Below, piece by piece: positions 23,901 through 30,427 of a stretch of DNA of 39,543 nt. This stretch comes from a virus. Under the pieces are notes generated by a model, which saw only the letters and a list, made by a program, of their open reading frames with translations, did not search any database and had not been told where the DNA came from. The translations under genes were made by a program, and so were the position numbers. Every line of letters starts with the position of its first letter. Within the stretch, counting starts at the first letter, position 1. Location of the stretch: positions 1 to 39,543 of the IMG/VR virus record IMGVR_UViG_3300033145_001218; one strand, 5' to 3'.

Positions 23901-23922
23901 GGGTTGCACATTTGGGTTGCAC
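23901..23922. promoter_or_regulatory. Right pair of GGGTTGCAC arm-type repeats
   Basis: GGGTTGCAC occurs at 23901-23909 and 23914-23922, 13 bp apart, between the terminator and the integrase stop. The second copies of the left and right pairs also share the next two bases (TT), suggesting a longer consensus GGGTTGCACTT. Integrase binding is inferred. Confidence 0.7.
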
Positions 23923-23949
23923 TTCTTTGGGTGGGGTCATCAGGGCATC

Positions 23950-25215
23950 TTATCGGGATTGGCCACGGCCATCCGCAAACACCAGCTCCACCACCGCCGC
24001 CGCCGCTGCATCGCGCTCGCCCCGCTTGACCGTCGCGTAGATCCCCTGCGCCTTGTCGGTCCGCCACCCGGCCACCGCGCGCCGCACCAGGTCCTCGACG
24101 CCGGCTTCGCGCAGCAGATCCTCGAAGGTCCGGCGCAGCGCGTGCGGTGTGATCCGCGGCACCTTCGCCCTGTCACACGCGGCCGCCACCGAGGCTCGGA
24201 TCGCCGATTGGCTACGATACCAGACGATGTCATCGCCACGCCGGCCGAGCCCGTGGCCTGGCGACGCGGGGAAGATCAGTCCAGACTCGAGGCCGGGGTG
24301 TTGTCGCTCCAGCAGCCACCGGCGCTGTTCTTCGATGGCCTGCTCGAGCGGACCAACTAGCGTGACCCTTCTGGGGTCGTCGGTCTTTGTCGCCTTCACC
24401 TTGCCGCGCCACACGGACCGCTCGATGGCGAGCTCGCCGGCGGCGATGTCGTCGAACCGCAGGGCGATCACCTCTCCGATGCGAGCCCCGGTCCAACTCA
24501 GCGCAACGACGGCGCGCGCCAGGTCCGGAGCGATGCCATCGCCGTGACCGCGCTGACCGTGTTTCCCCTCGGCGTGTGCGGCGACCCGTTGGCGCTCGAC
24601 TTCCGCGCCGATCTCGCCGAGTCGCGTGACGGCCTTTAAGAAGCCGCGGAATTGATCAGCAGACAGGGACCTCCCCCTGGCTCCTTTCGTGCGCGCCTCG
24701 GGCAATGTGGCCAGAGCACGCGCCGAATTTGAGGCGACTACGCCATCATGCATCGCGCGATCCAGAATGAGGCGCAACGTGCGCAGCCGGCCGTTGACCG
24801 TCGGCGCAGCGTGGGCTTTGCGCGCATCATCTTGCCATGTGTCGAGAGCGTCGACGGTGATCGCGTCGACCCACCATCCACCGAAGTCGAGGATCAGATG
24901 GGCGGTGTCGTTGGTGTAGCGCTCGAGCGTGGAGGCGGCGAGGTTACGCTTGGCGTCGTGTCGTTTGAGCCAGCTCGTCGCGAAGCTCTCGAACCTTGGC
25001 CGTGTGGGCCTTGCTCCGATCTGCGCCGGCTGCAGGCCGGCCCTCTCCTCGACGGCCGCCTCGAGTGTGCCCTCGACGATCTTGTGCCGCTGGGCTCGCC
25101 GGCCCGTCTTCGGGTCGGTCCACGTCCGTCGGATCAGGTAGCGGCCGTCGGGCAGGCGCCGGACGCCCGGGTAGCGGGTCGGCTGGGCGTCGGGGCGTTT
25201 CTTGATCGGGGTCAT
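23950..25215 (-). CDS. int: Tyrosine integrase (tRNA-Gly site)
   Basis: A 421-residue site-specific recombinase that inserts the phage at a tRNA-Gly. The N-terminal about 65 residues (RYPGVRRLPDGRYLIRRTW) form an arm-binding-type domain, and about 75-170 is the core-binding SAM-like domain. The catalytic set is R245 (TGARIGE), K277 (KATKTDD), H358-x-x-R361 (HALRR), W384 in place of the second histidine (as in Cre) and Y393 (GIYATV). GAGGAGGAG just upstream of ATG 25215 supports this start. The upstream Xis-like frame runs 271 bases into it. The gene ends beside attP. Confidence 0.92.
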   Translation of the reverse strand: MTPIKKRPDAQPTRYPGVRRLPDGRYLIRRTWTDPKTGRRAQRHKIVEGTLEAAVEERAGLQPAQIGARPTRPRFESFATSWLKRHDAKRNLAASTLERYTNDTAHLILDFGGWWVDAITVDALDTWQDDARKAHAAPTVNGRLRTLRLILDRAMHDGVVASNSARALATLPEARTKGARGRSLSADQFRGFLKAVTRLGEIGAEVERQRVAAHAEGKHGQRGHGDGIAPDLARAVVALSWTGARIGEVIALRFDDIAAGELAIERSVWRGKVKATKTDDPRRVTLVGPLEQAIEEQRRWLLERQHPGLESGLIFPASPGHGLGRRGDDIVWYRSQSAIRASVAAACDRAKVPRITPHALRRTFEDLLREAGVEDLVRRAVAGWRTDKAQGIYATVKRGERDAAAAAVVELVFADGRGQSR

Positions 25216-25381
25216 CGACTCCTCCTCGGATGAATCGGTCGAGCATCTCGACGCTGAAGCGTTTCGAGCGTCCTACCTTGCCGTCCGGCGCGAGCTCGCC
25301 GCGGGCCATCATCTTGTAGACCTGGGCGCGGCAGACGCCGAGGTGGGTTGCCGCGGCGGTGAGGGTCAGCCAGGTGGTCAT
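24944..25381 (-). CDS. xis: Excisionase-like HTH protein overlapping integrase
   Basis: ATG at 25381 (overlapping the upstream stop, ATGA) opens a frame of 145 residues. Residues 1-55 are a typical excisionase/HTH_17 domain: LTLTAAATHLGVCRAQVYKM, then ARGELAPDGKVGRSKRFSVE and MLDRFIRGG. The rest is proline/arginine-rich and overlaps the integrase 5' end in another frame for 271 bases. Either the long tail is translated, or the frame is open simply because of GC bias. Xis proteins bend attachment-site DNA and direct excision. Confidence 0.72.
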   Translation of the reverse strand: MTTWLTLTAAATHLGVCRAQVYKMMARGELAPDGKVGRSKRFSVEMLDRFIRGGVDDPDQETPRRPADPLPGRPAPARRPLPDPTDVDRPEDGPASPAAQDRRGHTRGGRRGEGRPAAGADRSKAHTAKVRELRDELAQTTRRQA

Positions 25382-25671
25382 GGTGCCTTTCCTGACAAAG
25401 GCAGCTCGTCCAACGTCAAAAAGGCCTCCCGGCAAACCAACAAGGCGTGGAAATCGTATTTCTTGGCCCGCCGGCACCTGGTCGTCATCAGTGCGGCGCC
25501 GACCGTCCTCGCATACCCGGTCTCGGCGGCCGACCTCGCCACCGTGTAGCGAGCCCGCGCCCTGGTCTCGGCGATCGCGATGCCAGTGACACCGCAACAG
25601 GTGATCTCCCACGCCTTCCAGTCGTAGCTCACCCGCGGTGGAGAGGTGGCCGGCTCATTACCTCTGCTCAT
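25378..25671 (-). CDS. Conserved-type small phage protein upstream of xis
   Basis: ATG at 25671 with AAAGGT eight bases upstream gives 97 residues. The middle (AIAETRARARYTVARSAAETGY, as two adjacent helices) resembles small phage proteins with an arginine-rich helix, followed by CRRAKKYDFHALL. The stop overlaps the xis start. I recognise the type but no function. Confidence 0.65.
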   Translation of the reverse strand: MSRGNEPATSPPRVSYDWKAWEITCCGVTGIAIAETRARARYTVARSAAETGYARTVGAALMTTRCRRAKKYDFHALLVCREAFLTLDELPLSGKAP

Positions 25672-25717
25672 CGTCGTTACCTTTTCGCATGATCGTGCCT
25701 GGCGCGACGCCACCTGT

Positions 25718-25774
25718 TTAACCCCCAGGCGGGCGGCCCGGGGATGTGCCCCGGGGGAAGGCTCGGCTTTTCAT
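25718..25774 (-). CDS. Possible 18-residue leader ORF
   Basis: ATG at 25774 overlaps the stop of the upstream gene (ATGA). The peptide is MKSRAFPRGTSPGRPPGG. It runs through the 25737-25755 hairpin and stops 46 bases before the next gene. It might be a coupling or attenuator leader in the 100-base gap, or it may be chance. Confidence 0.25.
   Translation of the reverse strand: MKSRAFPRGTSPGRPPGG
25737..25755. promoter_or_regulatory. CCCGGGG/CCCCGGG hairpin in the minus operon
   Basis: A perfect 7-bp GC stem (25737-25743 and 25749-25755) with loop ATGTG lies in the only sizeable gap of the minus-strand operon. No T-run follows on either strand. It may be a processing or attenuation site upstream of the xis/int genes. 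Confidence 0.45.
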
Positions 25775-26142
25775 TCGAGGGTTACCGTCTCCTCATCCAC
25801 ACCCGTGCTCCAACTCGCGGCCGAGACGTACCGCACCGCCCACTGACCAACCACCACCTTCAGGGCGGCCTCCGCGTCGGCTGGGGCGTCGAATAGTTGG
25901 TCGCCGCCGGTGTAACGGCCGTCGTCGAAAGCGGCTTGGTCCATGCGCTCGAGCAGGTCGTCGACGTCGATAACGGACCGAGCGAACTCTCCCGGATCTG
26001 GCCAGCGCAGGACGCTGACGGCCACCCGCGCGCCGGGTTCTCGTTCCTCGCGGGCGTTTACAATGGCTGCTTCCCGGGTGGCGAACGGACCATCGGCGTG
26101 CTCGCTGTTCGGGTCCCTCCAACACCATCCTTGTACGATCAT
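25771..26142 (-). CDS. Hypothetical protein, early operon
   Basis: ATG at 26142 (overlapping the upstream stop) gives 123 residues. The start MIVQGWCWRDPNSEHADGPF leads to ATREAAIVNAREE, a pattern seen in phage proteins of unknown role. The C-terminal half is acidic with FDAPADAEAALKVVVGQW. No catalytic motif is visible. It is co-transcribed with the zinc protein upstream. Confidence 0.65.
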   Translation of the reverse strand: MIVQGWCWRDPNSEHADGPFATREAAIVNAREEREPGARVAVSVLRWPDPGEFARSVIDVDDLLERMDQAAFDDGRYTGGDQLFDAPADAEAALKVVVGQWAVRYVSAASWSTGVDEETVTLE

Positions 26143-26522
26143 TCCTGGCCCTCCACTGCCTGCCGAAATGCCTCCCGGGCGGCAACCGTCGCCTGGTCCC
26201 ACTGCGCCATGGCGCCCTGGTCATCCTCATCCCGGAGCGCACCGCTCACGATGTCGATCTCGAGGCAATCCCAAACATCCTCGCGCAGCGACCCGTGCAT
26301 CCCGCAGCCGAAATCCCGGCGGATAGCGACGCACATGAGACACGTCTTGATCACTGCCCACTCGCCGTCCCACATCGCGTTGACGTGCTCGTATTGCTCA
26401 CCCGGCTTGATTACCCGTAGGCACTCCGTGCACTGGTGAGGTTTCCGCGCTCTGCGTGTCTTGCACTGGTAAACCGTGGCGACTTCGCCATCGCCGACGT
26501 CACAGCTGCAGCTGCACTCCAT
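26139..26522 (-). CDS. Zinc-binding phage protein
   Basis: ATG at 26522 overlaps the preceding stop (TGATG), giving 127 residues. An N-terminal CSCSC is followed by a treble-clef-like set: ARKPHQCTECLRVIKPGEQY, then KTCLMC and FGCGMHG. This ARKPHxCxECxxxIxPGExY pattern recurs in small phage proteins and suggests zinc binding. The biochemical role is not known to me. The acidic C-terminus ends in helices. Confidence 0.7.
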   Translation of the reverse strand: MECSCSCDVGDGEVATVYQCKTRRARKPHQCTECLRVIKPGEQYEHVNAMWDGEWAVIKTCLMCVAIRRDFGCGMHGSLREDVWDCLEIDIVSGALRDEDDQGAMAQWDQATVAAREAFRQAVEGQE

Positions 26523-26950
26523 CACGGGCTCCACTCGATCGACTCGTGCTTGCCGGCGGCCTCCTGCGCCTTGCGCACGAAGTCGGAAAACGGCGCCAGG
26601 TCCAAGACCTTCGGGTCATCACTCGACCAGTCCACAGGCAGTGCGGCGATAGACGCAGCGAAGGCCTCGCAGGCCTCCTCGGTCGATACGCCAAAAAAAC
26701 CACGGTGGACGTAGGCGCACAGCCCGGTTGGAATGTGATCAAGACGACCACCGCGGACCCACAGTTCCTCGCCGCATGAATGTGGCGCGAAGATCTCCCG
26801 GACAGCGAAGTGTTGCTGGACCCGGTAGGCCGGTGTGCGGTCGATCGCGATGATGGGTTCTTTCCCGACCACGCCGTCCTCTGCGTTGGCCTTCCTGAGC
26901 TCGACTTCGTTCACCGGCCCGTAGGCAACCTTGTAGGTGTCGACAGCCAT
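26522..26950 (-). CDS. Hypothetical protein downstream of ParB
   Basis: ATG at 26950 overlaps the ParB stop (ATGA), giving 142 residues beginning MAVDTYKVAYGPVNEVELRK. It has an acidic, mixed alpha/beta composition with GEELWVRGGRLDHIPTGLCA and a helical end (FSDFVRKAQEAAGKHESIEW). No family was recognised. The position suggests a partner of the ParB-like protein or simply a shared transcript. Confidence 0.6.
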   Translation of the reverse strand: MAVDTYKVAYGPVNEVELRKANAEDGVVGKEPIIAIDRTPAYRVQQHFAVREIFAPHSCGEELWVRGGRLDHIPTGLCAYVHRGFFGVSTEEACEAFAASIAALPVDWSSDDPKVLDLAPFSDFVRKAQEAAGKHESIEWSP

Positions 26951-28593
26951 CAGCTCGCCTTCTTCTTCCGCCGCGGCGCCTTCTTCGCGGCCTTCTTCTT
27001 CGCCGGCTTGGCCTTGGCCTTCTCCTCGGCCGCCTTCGTCTTGGCCTCGGCCTTGAGCTTGGCGCGCAGTTCCTCGGTGACCTCCTTCTCGACCTTGTGG
27101 CGATCGATCCCCAGGCCCAGGCCGGCGAAGACCGGGGTGGCGCTTAGATCCGTTTCCCTGTCGAGCTCGAACAACACGACCGCCCGGGCCTCCGCCGGGG
27201 TCATGCGCAGCAGGTGCTTGGTGACCGTTTCCTGCTCCTTGGATGACAGCGGGAGCCAGGAGCTCTTGGCGATCTCCACCCAACCGAGAGCCTCGGCGAG
27301 TTGACGTCCACTGTGCCTGCCCCCGAACAGCCCCTCAGCGAGATTGCGCACGAACGCCGAGTCATCCCCGGGGAGCCGCGCGACCATGCGCGCCATCCAT
27401 CGCCTGTTGGTCTCTTCGTCGATGTCGTCCCAGCTCGGCTCAGGGGCATTGACCTCCCCCTTGCCCGAGCTCGTCGAGGCCCCCGAGGCCGCCGCCTTCG
27501 GCCGGGGCGGATACAACCGAGCCTTGTCCTCGGGGGCCAAGGCCTTCTTCGCCTCCTTGAGCTCATAGACCTCCACCACCTCACCTGTCGTCGGGTGCTG
27601 GGTCACGGACGGCTTCAGGGCCTTGCCCACGAACCCCTTCCACGACTTGGCCCGCCCCTTCCTCGGAACGGCCTGAGACGGGCTGTCCTTAGCCAACACG
27701 AGCCCGCGCTGGAGGCCGGCGTAGTATTTGTCGTGCCCGAATACCTCCTTCGTCTTGAGCACCGGCTGCCCCTGGGCCTCGGCCTTCGCCTTCGCGCGCT
27801 CCCAGTGTGCCTTGACCTTCGCTGCGTGGCACTCCGGGTTGGTGCAGACCTCCGGCTCGTCGCCAGCGAGCGACCCGAACAGATCCGTCTGGTTGCCAGA
27901 TCGATTCGGGCAGGTGGTGCAGGCGCCGACGTCGACGAGCAGCCCGGCGTCCTTGGTTGGAAACGGCGCGCGTCTGAGATCTTCAGTGAACGGCCGGAGA
28001 CGTCGGGCAGCCTCCCTGTAGCGCATTGGCGCCTCGCCACTGGGCGACGCGACCACCTTGAGCGCCTTGTCCTGCAACTTGCCCTCGAGGCGGGTCAACA
28101 AGAGCGCAACGCCGGCGCCGATCAACTCACCCTCGAGCGCTTCCCGGGCCTTGGATCCAAGGTCGTTGGCGAGCTGGAGACGCTTGGAGACGTGCGACTT
28201 ACTCTTGCCCACCTTGGCGGCGATGTCTTCGACATCCATGACGCCGCCGGCGATGATGGCCCGGTACGTGTCGGCCTCGTCGAGGGGGTCGACGTCGTCG
28301 CGCTGGCAGTTCTCCACGAGCTGTGCTTCGAGGACCCCCGCATCGTCGAGGTCGCGGACGTTGGCGGGGATCTTGTCGAGGCCGGCGGCCGCGGCCGCGC
28401 GCAGGCGTCGGTGGCCAAACACGCACTCATACGGCCTTCCTCCTCCATTCGGCGCCGGCCGCACCAGGATCGGCTGGTAGATGCCGCTGGCGCGGATGCT
28501 GGCCTCGAGCTCGTCGAGGTCGCGGTACCGTCGCCGGGGCTGCGTGGAGCTCTCCTGGATGTGGTCGATTGGGATGGTCTGTTGGGTATCCAT
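26950..28593 (-). CDS. ParB-like DNA-binding protein
   Basis: ATG at 28593 with GGAGGACATCA upstream gives 547 residues. The N-terminal ParB/Srx domain has PILVRP (about 41-46) and the box II-like FGHRRLRAA (59-67). A helix-turn-helix follows (about 121-143, VEDIAAKVGKSKSHVSKRLQ), then a zinc-like cluster C225, C228, C250 and C255 that is typical of phage and plasmid ParB relatives. The C-terminus is an extreme lysine/alanine-rich tail. No ParA is encoded, so plasmid-style partition is unlikely without a host partner; gene regulation or a replication role fits a lone phage ParB. Confidence 0.85.
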   Translation of the reverse strand: MDTQQTIPIDHIQESSTQPRRRYRDLDELEASIRASGIYQPILVRPAPNGGGRPYECVFGHRRLRAAAAAGLDKIPANVRDLDDAGVLEAQLVENCQRDDVDPLDEADTYRAIIAGGVMDVEDIAAKVGKSKSHVSKRLQLANDLGSKAREALEGELIGAGVALLLTRLEGKLQDKALKVVASPSGEAPMRYREAARRLRPFTEDLRRAPFPTKDAGLLVDVGACTTCPNRSGNQTDLFGSLAGDEPEVCTNPECHAAKVKAHWERAKAKAEAQGQPVLKTKEVFGHDKYYAGLQRGLVLAKDSPSQAVPRKGRAKSWKGFVGKALKPSVTQHPTTGEVVEVYELKEAKKALAPEDKARLYPPRPKAAASGASTSSGKGEVNAPEPSWDDIDEETNRRWMARMVARLPGDDSAFVRNLAEGLFGGRHSGRQLAEALGWVEIAKSSWLPLSSKEQETVTKHLLRMTPAEARAVVLFELDRETDLSATPVFAGLGLGIDRHKVEKEVTEELRAKLKAEAKTKAAEEKAKAKPAKKKAAKKAPRRKKKAS

Positions 28594-28631
28594 TGATGTC
28601 CTCCGGTTGGTTGTTCGAATTCGGACGCGGC

Positions 28632-29120
28632 TCAGCCCAGCGGCGTGCCATCTGGGTTGAGTTGGACGCCGGACCTCGGGTTGTCCGGCGTGTAGGTCTC
28701 CTTCGGAGGTTCCCCGGGCTCGAGCCGCTGGTGGCTGGCCGCGACTCCTGGCCCCTTGCACCCCCGGCAGGTGAACTCGGCCCACCCCTTCATGAGACAA
28801 TGGTCAAGGCACAGCGAGTAGGCGATGCACTCGGGTGCTCGCAGCCCCGGCTCGCCCAGGCAATCACGCGACACCTCCTGCGGTGTGCCGATCGTGATGA
28901 CGCCGGCGGCAAGCCGGGCACTGGCTGTCGATTTACCGGACGGGATCGGCGCTCGCAACGTTTGGCCCGAGAACAACTGCGTCACGCGCTCGACGAGCTT
29001 GTCTATGGACCGCTCGGACATCCACCGTGGGTCAACATCGTCCGGTTCGTAGTCGGACTGGAACCACGCGAGCACGAATTGCTCGGCGCGCTCTCGCGCC
29101 CCCTGCATGGGAGTGACCAC
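28632..29120 (-). CDS. Hypothetical protein with cysteine-rich C-terminal part
   Basis: GTG at 29120 with AGGAA six bases upstream gives 162 residues; ATG at 29108 is an alternative. The N-terminal half is helical (ERAEQFVLAWFQSDY). The C-terminal half has CIAYSLCLDHC and FTCRGCKGPG, spaced as a possible zinc site, and ends in a disordered proline-rich tail. Function unknown. Confidence 0.6.
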   Translation of the reverse strand: MVTPMQGARERAEQFVLAWFQSDYEPDDVDPRWMSERSIDKLVERVTQLFSGQTLRAPIPSGKSTASARLAAGVITIGTPQEVSRDCLGEPGLRAPECIAYSLCLDHCLMKGWAEFTCRGCKGPGVAASHQRLEPGEPPKETYTPDNPRSGVQLNPDGTPLG

Positions 29121-29128
29121 GTTGGTTC

Positions 29129-29530
29129 CTACGCCTCAGCCTGTTTGACCCACGAGTAGAGGGCGGACAGCTTCAGCTCCCTCTCCTCGCCGTTTGGCCA
29201 GGTAACCACGGCGCCGGCGGCCGCCTTGAACGCCGCGGCGCGCTCGGGGGTGCCGGCCTCGTGGCGAAGGATCGGTCGCAGGATCTTGGCGCGGAAGGCC
29301 TTGATCGCCGGGTGGCTCCCGGGCGTGGTCCGGCCGATGGTCGCGGCTCCGTTGCCGTGCGTGCGGCGGGCCTTCTTCTTGGCGGGCTTCTTCTTGCGAG
29401 GAGAGGCGCGCTTCACCGCCGGCGGCGGTGCCCCCCCCCCTGCAATTCGCTCGAGGCTAACGATGAGCTGGTCGAGCTCGTCACGCTGCGCGCGGAGCTC
29501 ATCGATGGCGTGGGTGATGTGGCTGCTCAA
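29129..29530 (-). CDS. Basic coiled-coil protein, TTG start
   Basis: TTG at 29530 has AGGAG six bases upstream and overlaps the upstream stop (TTGA), giving 133 residues. Residues 1-30 form a coiled coil (AIDELRAQRDELDQLIVSLE), a glycine/proline hinge is encoded by a run of ten G, then comes a lysine-rich block (PRKKKPAKKKARR) and a C-terminal domain (GAVVTWPNGEERELKLSALY). It looks like a nucleic acid-binding protein. The G10 tract could change the reading frame. Confidence 0.6.
   Translation of the reverse strand: MSSHITHAIDELRAQRDELDQLIVSLERIAGGGAPPPAVKRASPRKKKPAKKKARRTHGNGAATIGRTTPGSHPAIKAFRAKILRPILRHEAGTPERAAAFKAAAGAVVTWPNGEERELKLSALYSWVKQAEA
29431..29440. repeat. Homopolymer tract of ten C (G10 in the gene)
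   Basis: Ten consecutive C on the plus strand lie inside the basic coiled-coil gene, encoding glycines in the hinge. Tracts of this length slip readily in replication and in sequencing. As given, the frame is intact on both sides. Confidence 0.9.
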
Positions 29531-29820
29531 CGTTTTCTCCTGTGTTTGCCCGCCTGCGGACAGGTGGCGAAGTGGCTGGTGTAACGGTTGCGGTCCCTAT
29601 CGAGGCGCGCCTGCCGTACGCGTCTGCTCGGGGAGCCGACGTGCTCAACCTCGATGCGCCCGAACCGCCCGCCCACGACGAAGCCAAAGAACCGGCCGTC
29701 CGGCCCCGGCGTCGCGTTGACAGGCATCTTGCTGCCCGACTCGGTCACCACCCAAACGATAGGCTGCTTGCAGCCCCTACAGCGTGTGGTGACGCCGGCG
29801 GGCTTTAGGTCGCCGCTCAT
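29527..29820 (-). CDS. Small zinc-ribbon protein
   Basis: ATG at 29820 overlaps the stop of the gene before it (ATGA), giving 97 residues. The pattern RCRGCKQPIVWVVTESGSKM, then PVNATPGPDGRFF and HFATCPQAGKHRR, is common in small phage proteins: a zinc pair near the start and a late cysteine/histidine pair. The role is unknown; nucleic acid binding is plausible. Confidence 0.7.
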   Translation of the reverse strand: MSGDLKPAGVTTRCRGCKQPIVWVVTESGSKMPVNATPGPDGRFFGFVVGGRFGRIEVEHVGSPSRRVRQARLDRDRNRYTSHFATCPQAGKHRRKR

Positions 29821-29990
29821 TTGTGGTCACCTAGGTCTTTTCGATTGAGCTGCCCGACGAGAGCCGAGGCCGGAGGTGAGGGGGATAACCCCGACCCTCG
29901 AAGGACAGCAGGTTGGCGATTGAGGCCGACGGAGCGTTTGTTTCCACAACGAAACCCAAACGATGAGAAAAATGCTCCGCCAGCCAACAT
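29817..29990 (-). CDS. 57-residue ORF, hypothetical
   Basis: ATG at 29990 starts three bases after the previous stop and ends overlapping the next ATG (ATGA). The peptide begins MLAGGAFFSSFGFRCGNKRS and is serine/proline-rich later. No domain is seen. The exact packing between both neighbours is the main evidence; otherwise this 170-base stretch would be the largest gap in this part of the operon. Confidence 0.45.
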   Translation of the reverse strand: MLAGGAFFSSFGFRCGNKRSVGLNRQPAVLRGSGLSPSPPASALVGQLNRKDLGDHK

Positions 29991-29993
29991 CGG

Positions 29994-30197
29994 TCAGGCC
30001 CCCCGAGGTCTGGGCTGGTGTTGTGCGACCTCGTCCGCGATGCGCTCCGCGAGCTCGAGCGAGCTGGCACAGCCGACGACCTTCTCCACGGTGAACGCAT
30101 TGGGGCTCAGCTGGATGATCCGGACGCCGCTGAGGCTCTTCACGATCCGCGGGTAGTGCGGCTGCGTCCGCACCTTGCGCACCGGGACGGCGGTCAT
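29994..30197 (-). CDS. Small hypothetical protein
   Basis: ATG at 30197 overlaps the stop of the membrane protein upstream (ATGA), giving 67 residues; ATG 30203 would add two. The sequence (beginning MTAVPVRKVRTQPHYPRIVK, then GVRIIQLSPNAFTVEKVVGC) reads as a basic N-terminus, a beta hairpin and a C-terminal helix (LELAERIADEVAQH). No function is known to me. Confidence 0.6.
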   Translation of the reverse strand: MTAVPVRKVRTQPHYPRIVKSLSGVRIIQLSPNAFTVEKVVGCASSLELAERIADEVAQHQPRPRGA

Positions 30198-30352
30198 AAC
30201 CATCCCCCAGTGAGCAGAGCGACCAGCCCGCCGACGATGGCGAAGGCGAGCAGAACGACTGCGACGGTCCGGGCCGCCGCCCTTGTTCGGCGTTCGGCCT
30301 CGAGGTCCTCGTAGCGGTCGACGACGTCATCAGGAGACGGTGGTCTGGTCAT
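30194..30352 (-). CDS. 52-residue single-pass membrane protein
   Basis: ATG at 30352 with GAGG six bases upstream. The N-terminal half is charged (DVVDRYEDLEAERRTRAA) and the C-terminal half is one membrane helix (TVAVVLLAFAIVGGLVALLT) ending GGWL. The stop overlaps the next start. It is the first gene of the minus operon, so it would be expressed early or in lysogeny. Superinfection exclusion is one role for such proteins, but nothing here proves it. Confidence 0.6.
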   Translation of the reverse strand: MTRPPSPDDVVDRYEDLEAERRTRAAARTVAVVLLAFAIVGGLVALLTGGWL

Positions 30353-30365
30353 TGGCATCCTCGCG

Positions 30366-30395
30366 TTGACTGGCGATGGCGGTCGCCCCTATCCT
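30366..30395 (+). promoter_or_regulatory. Sigma70-like promoter for the collagen-like membrane protein gene
   Basis: TTGACT (30366-30371) and TATCCT (30390-30395), spaced 18 bases, match the -35 and -10 boxes at five and four of six positions. The start of transcription would fall near 30402, about 26 bases before ATG 30428. This supports independent expression of an isolated gene. Confidence 0.5.
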
Positions 30396-30427
30396 GACCG
30401 GGCATCAAACACGGATGGGGGACCCCA

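Noticed and set aside
23461-24067. Minus-strand frames with phrases such as RDTRFELATSTLARLHG and HEIRTRDFNLGKVAW
   Set aside because: These are the well-known spurious translations of DNA opposite tRNA 3' halves. They helped to reveal the attP core and the tRNA-like remnant but are not genes.
27301-28596. 431-residue open frame on the plus strand
   Set aside because: It is antisense to the ParB-like gene, which has clear domains; the plus-strand frame is a Leu/Gly/Arg-rich shadow.
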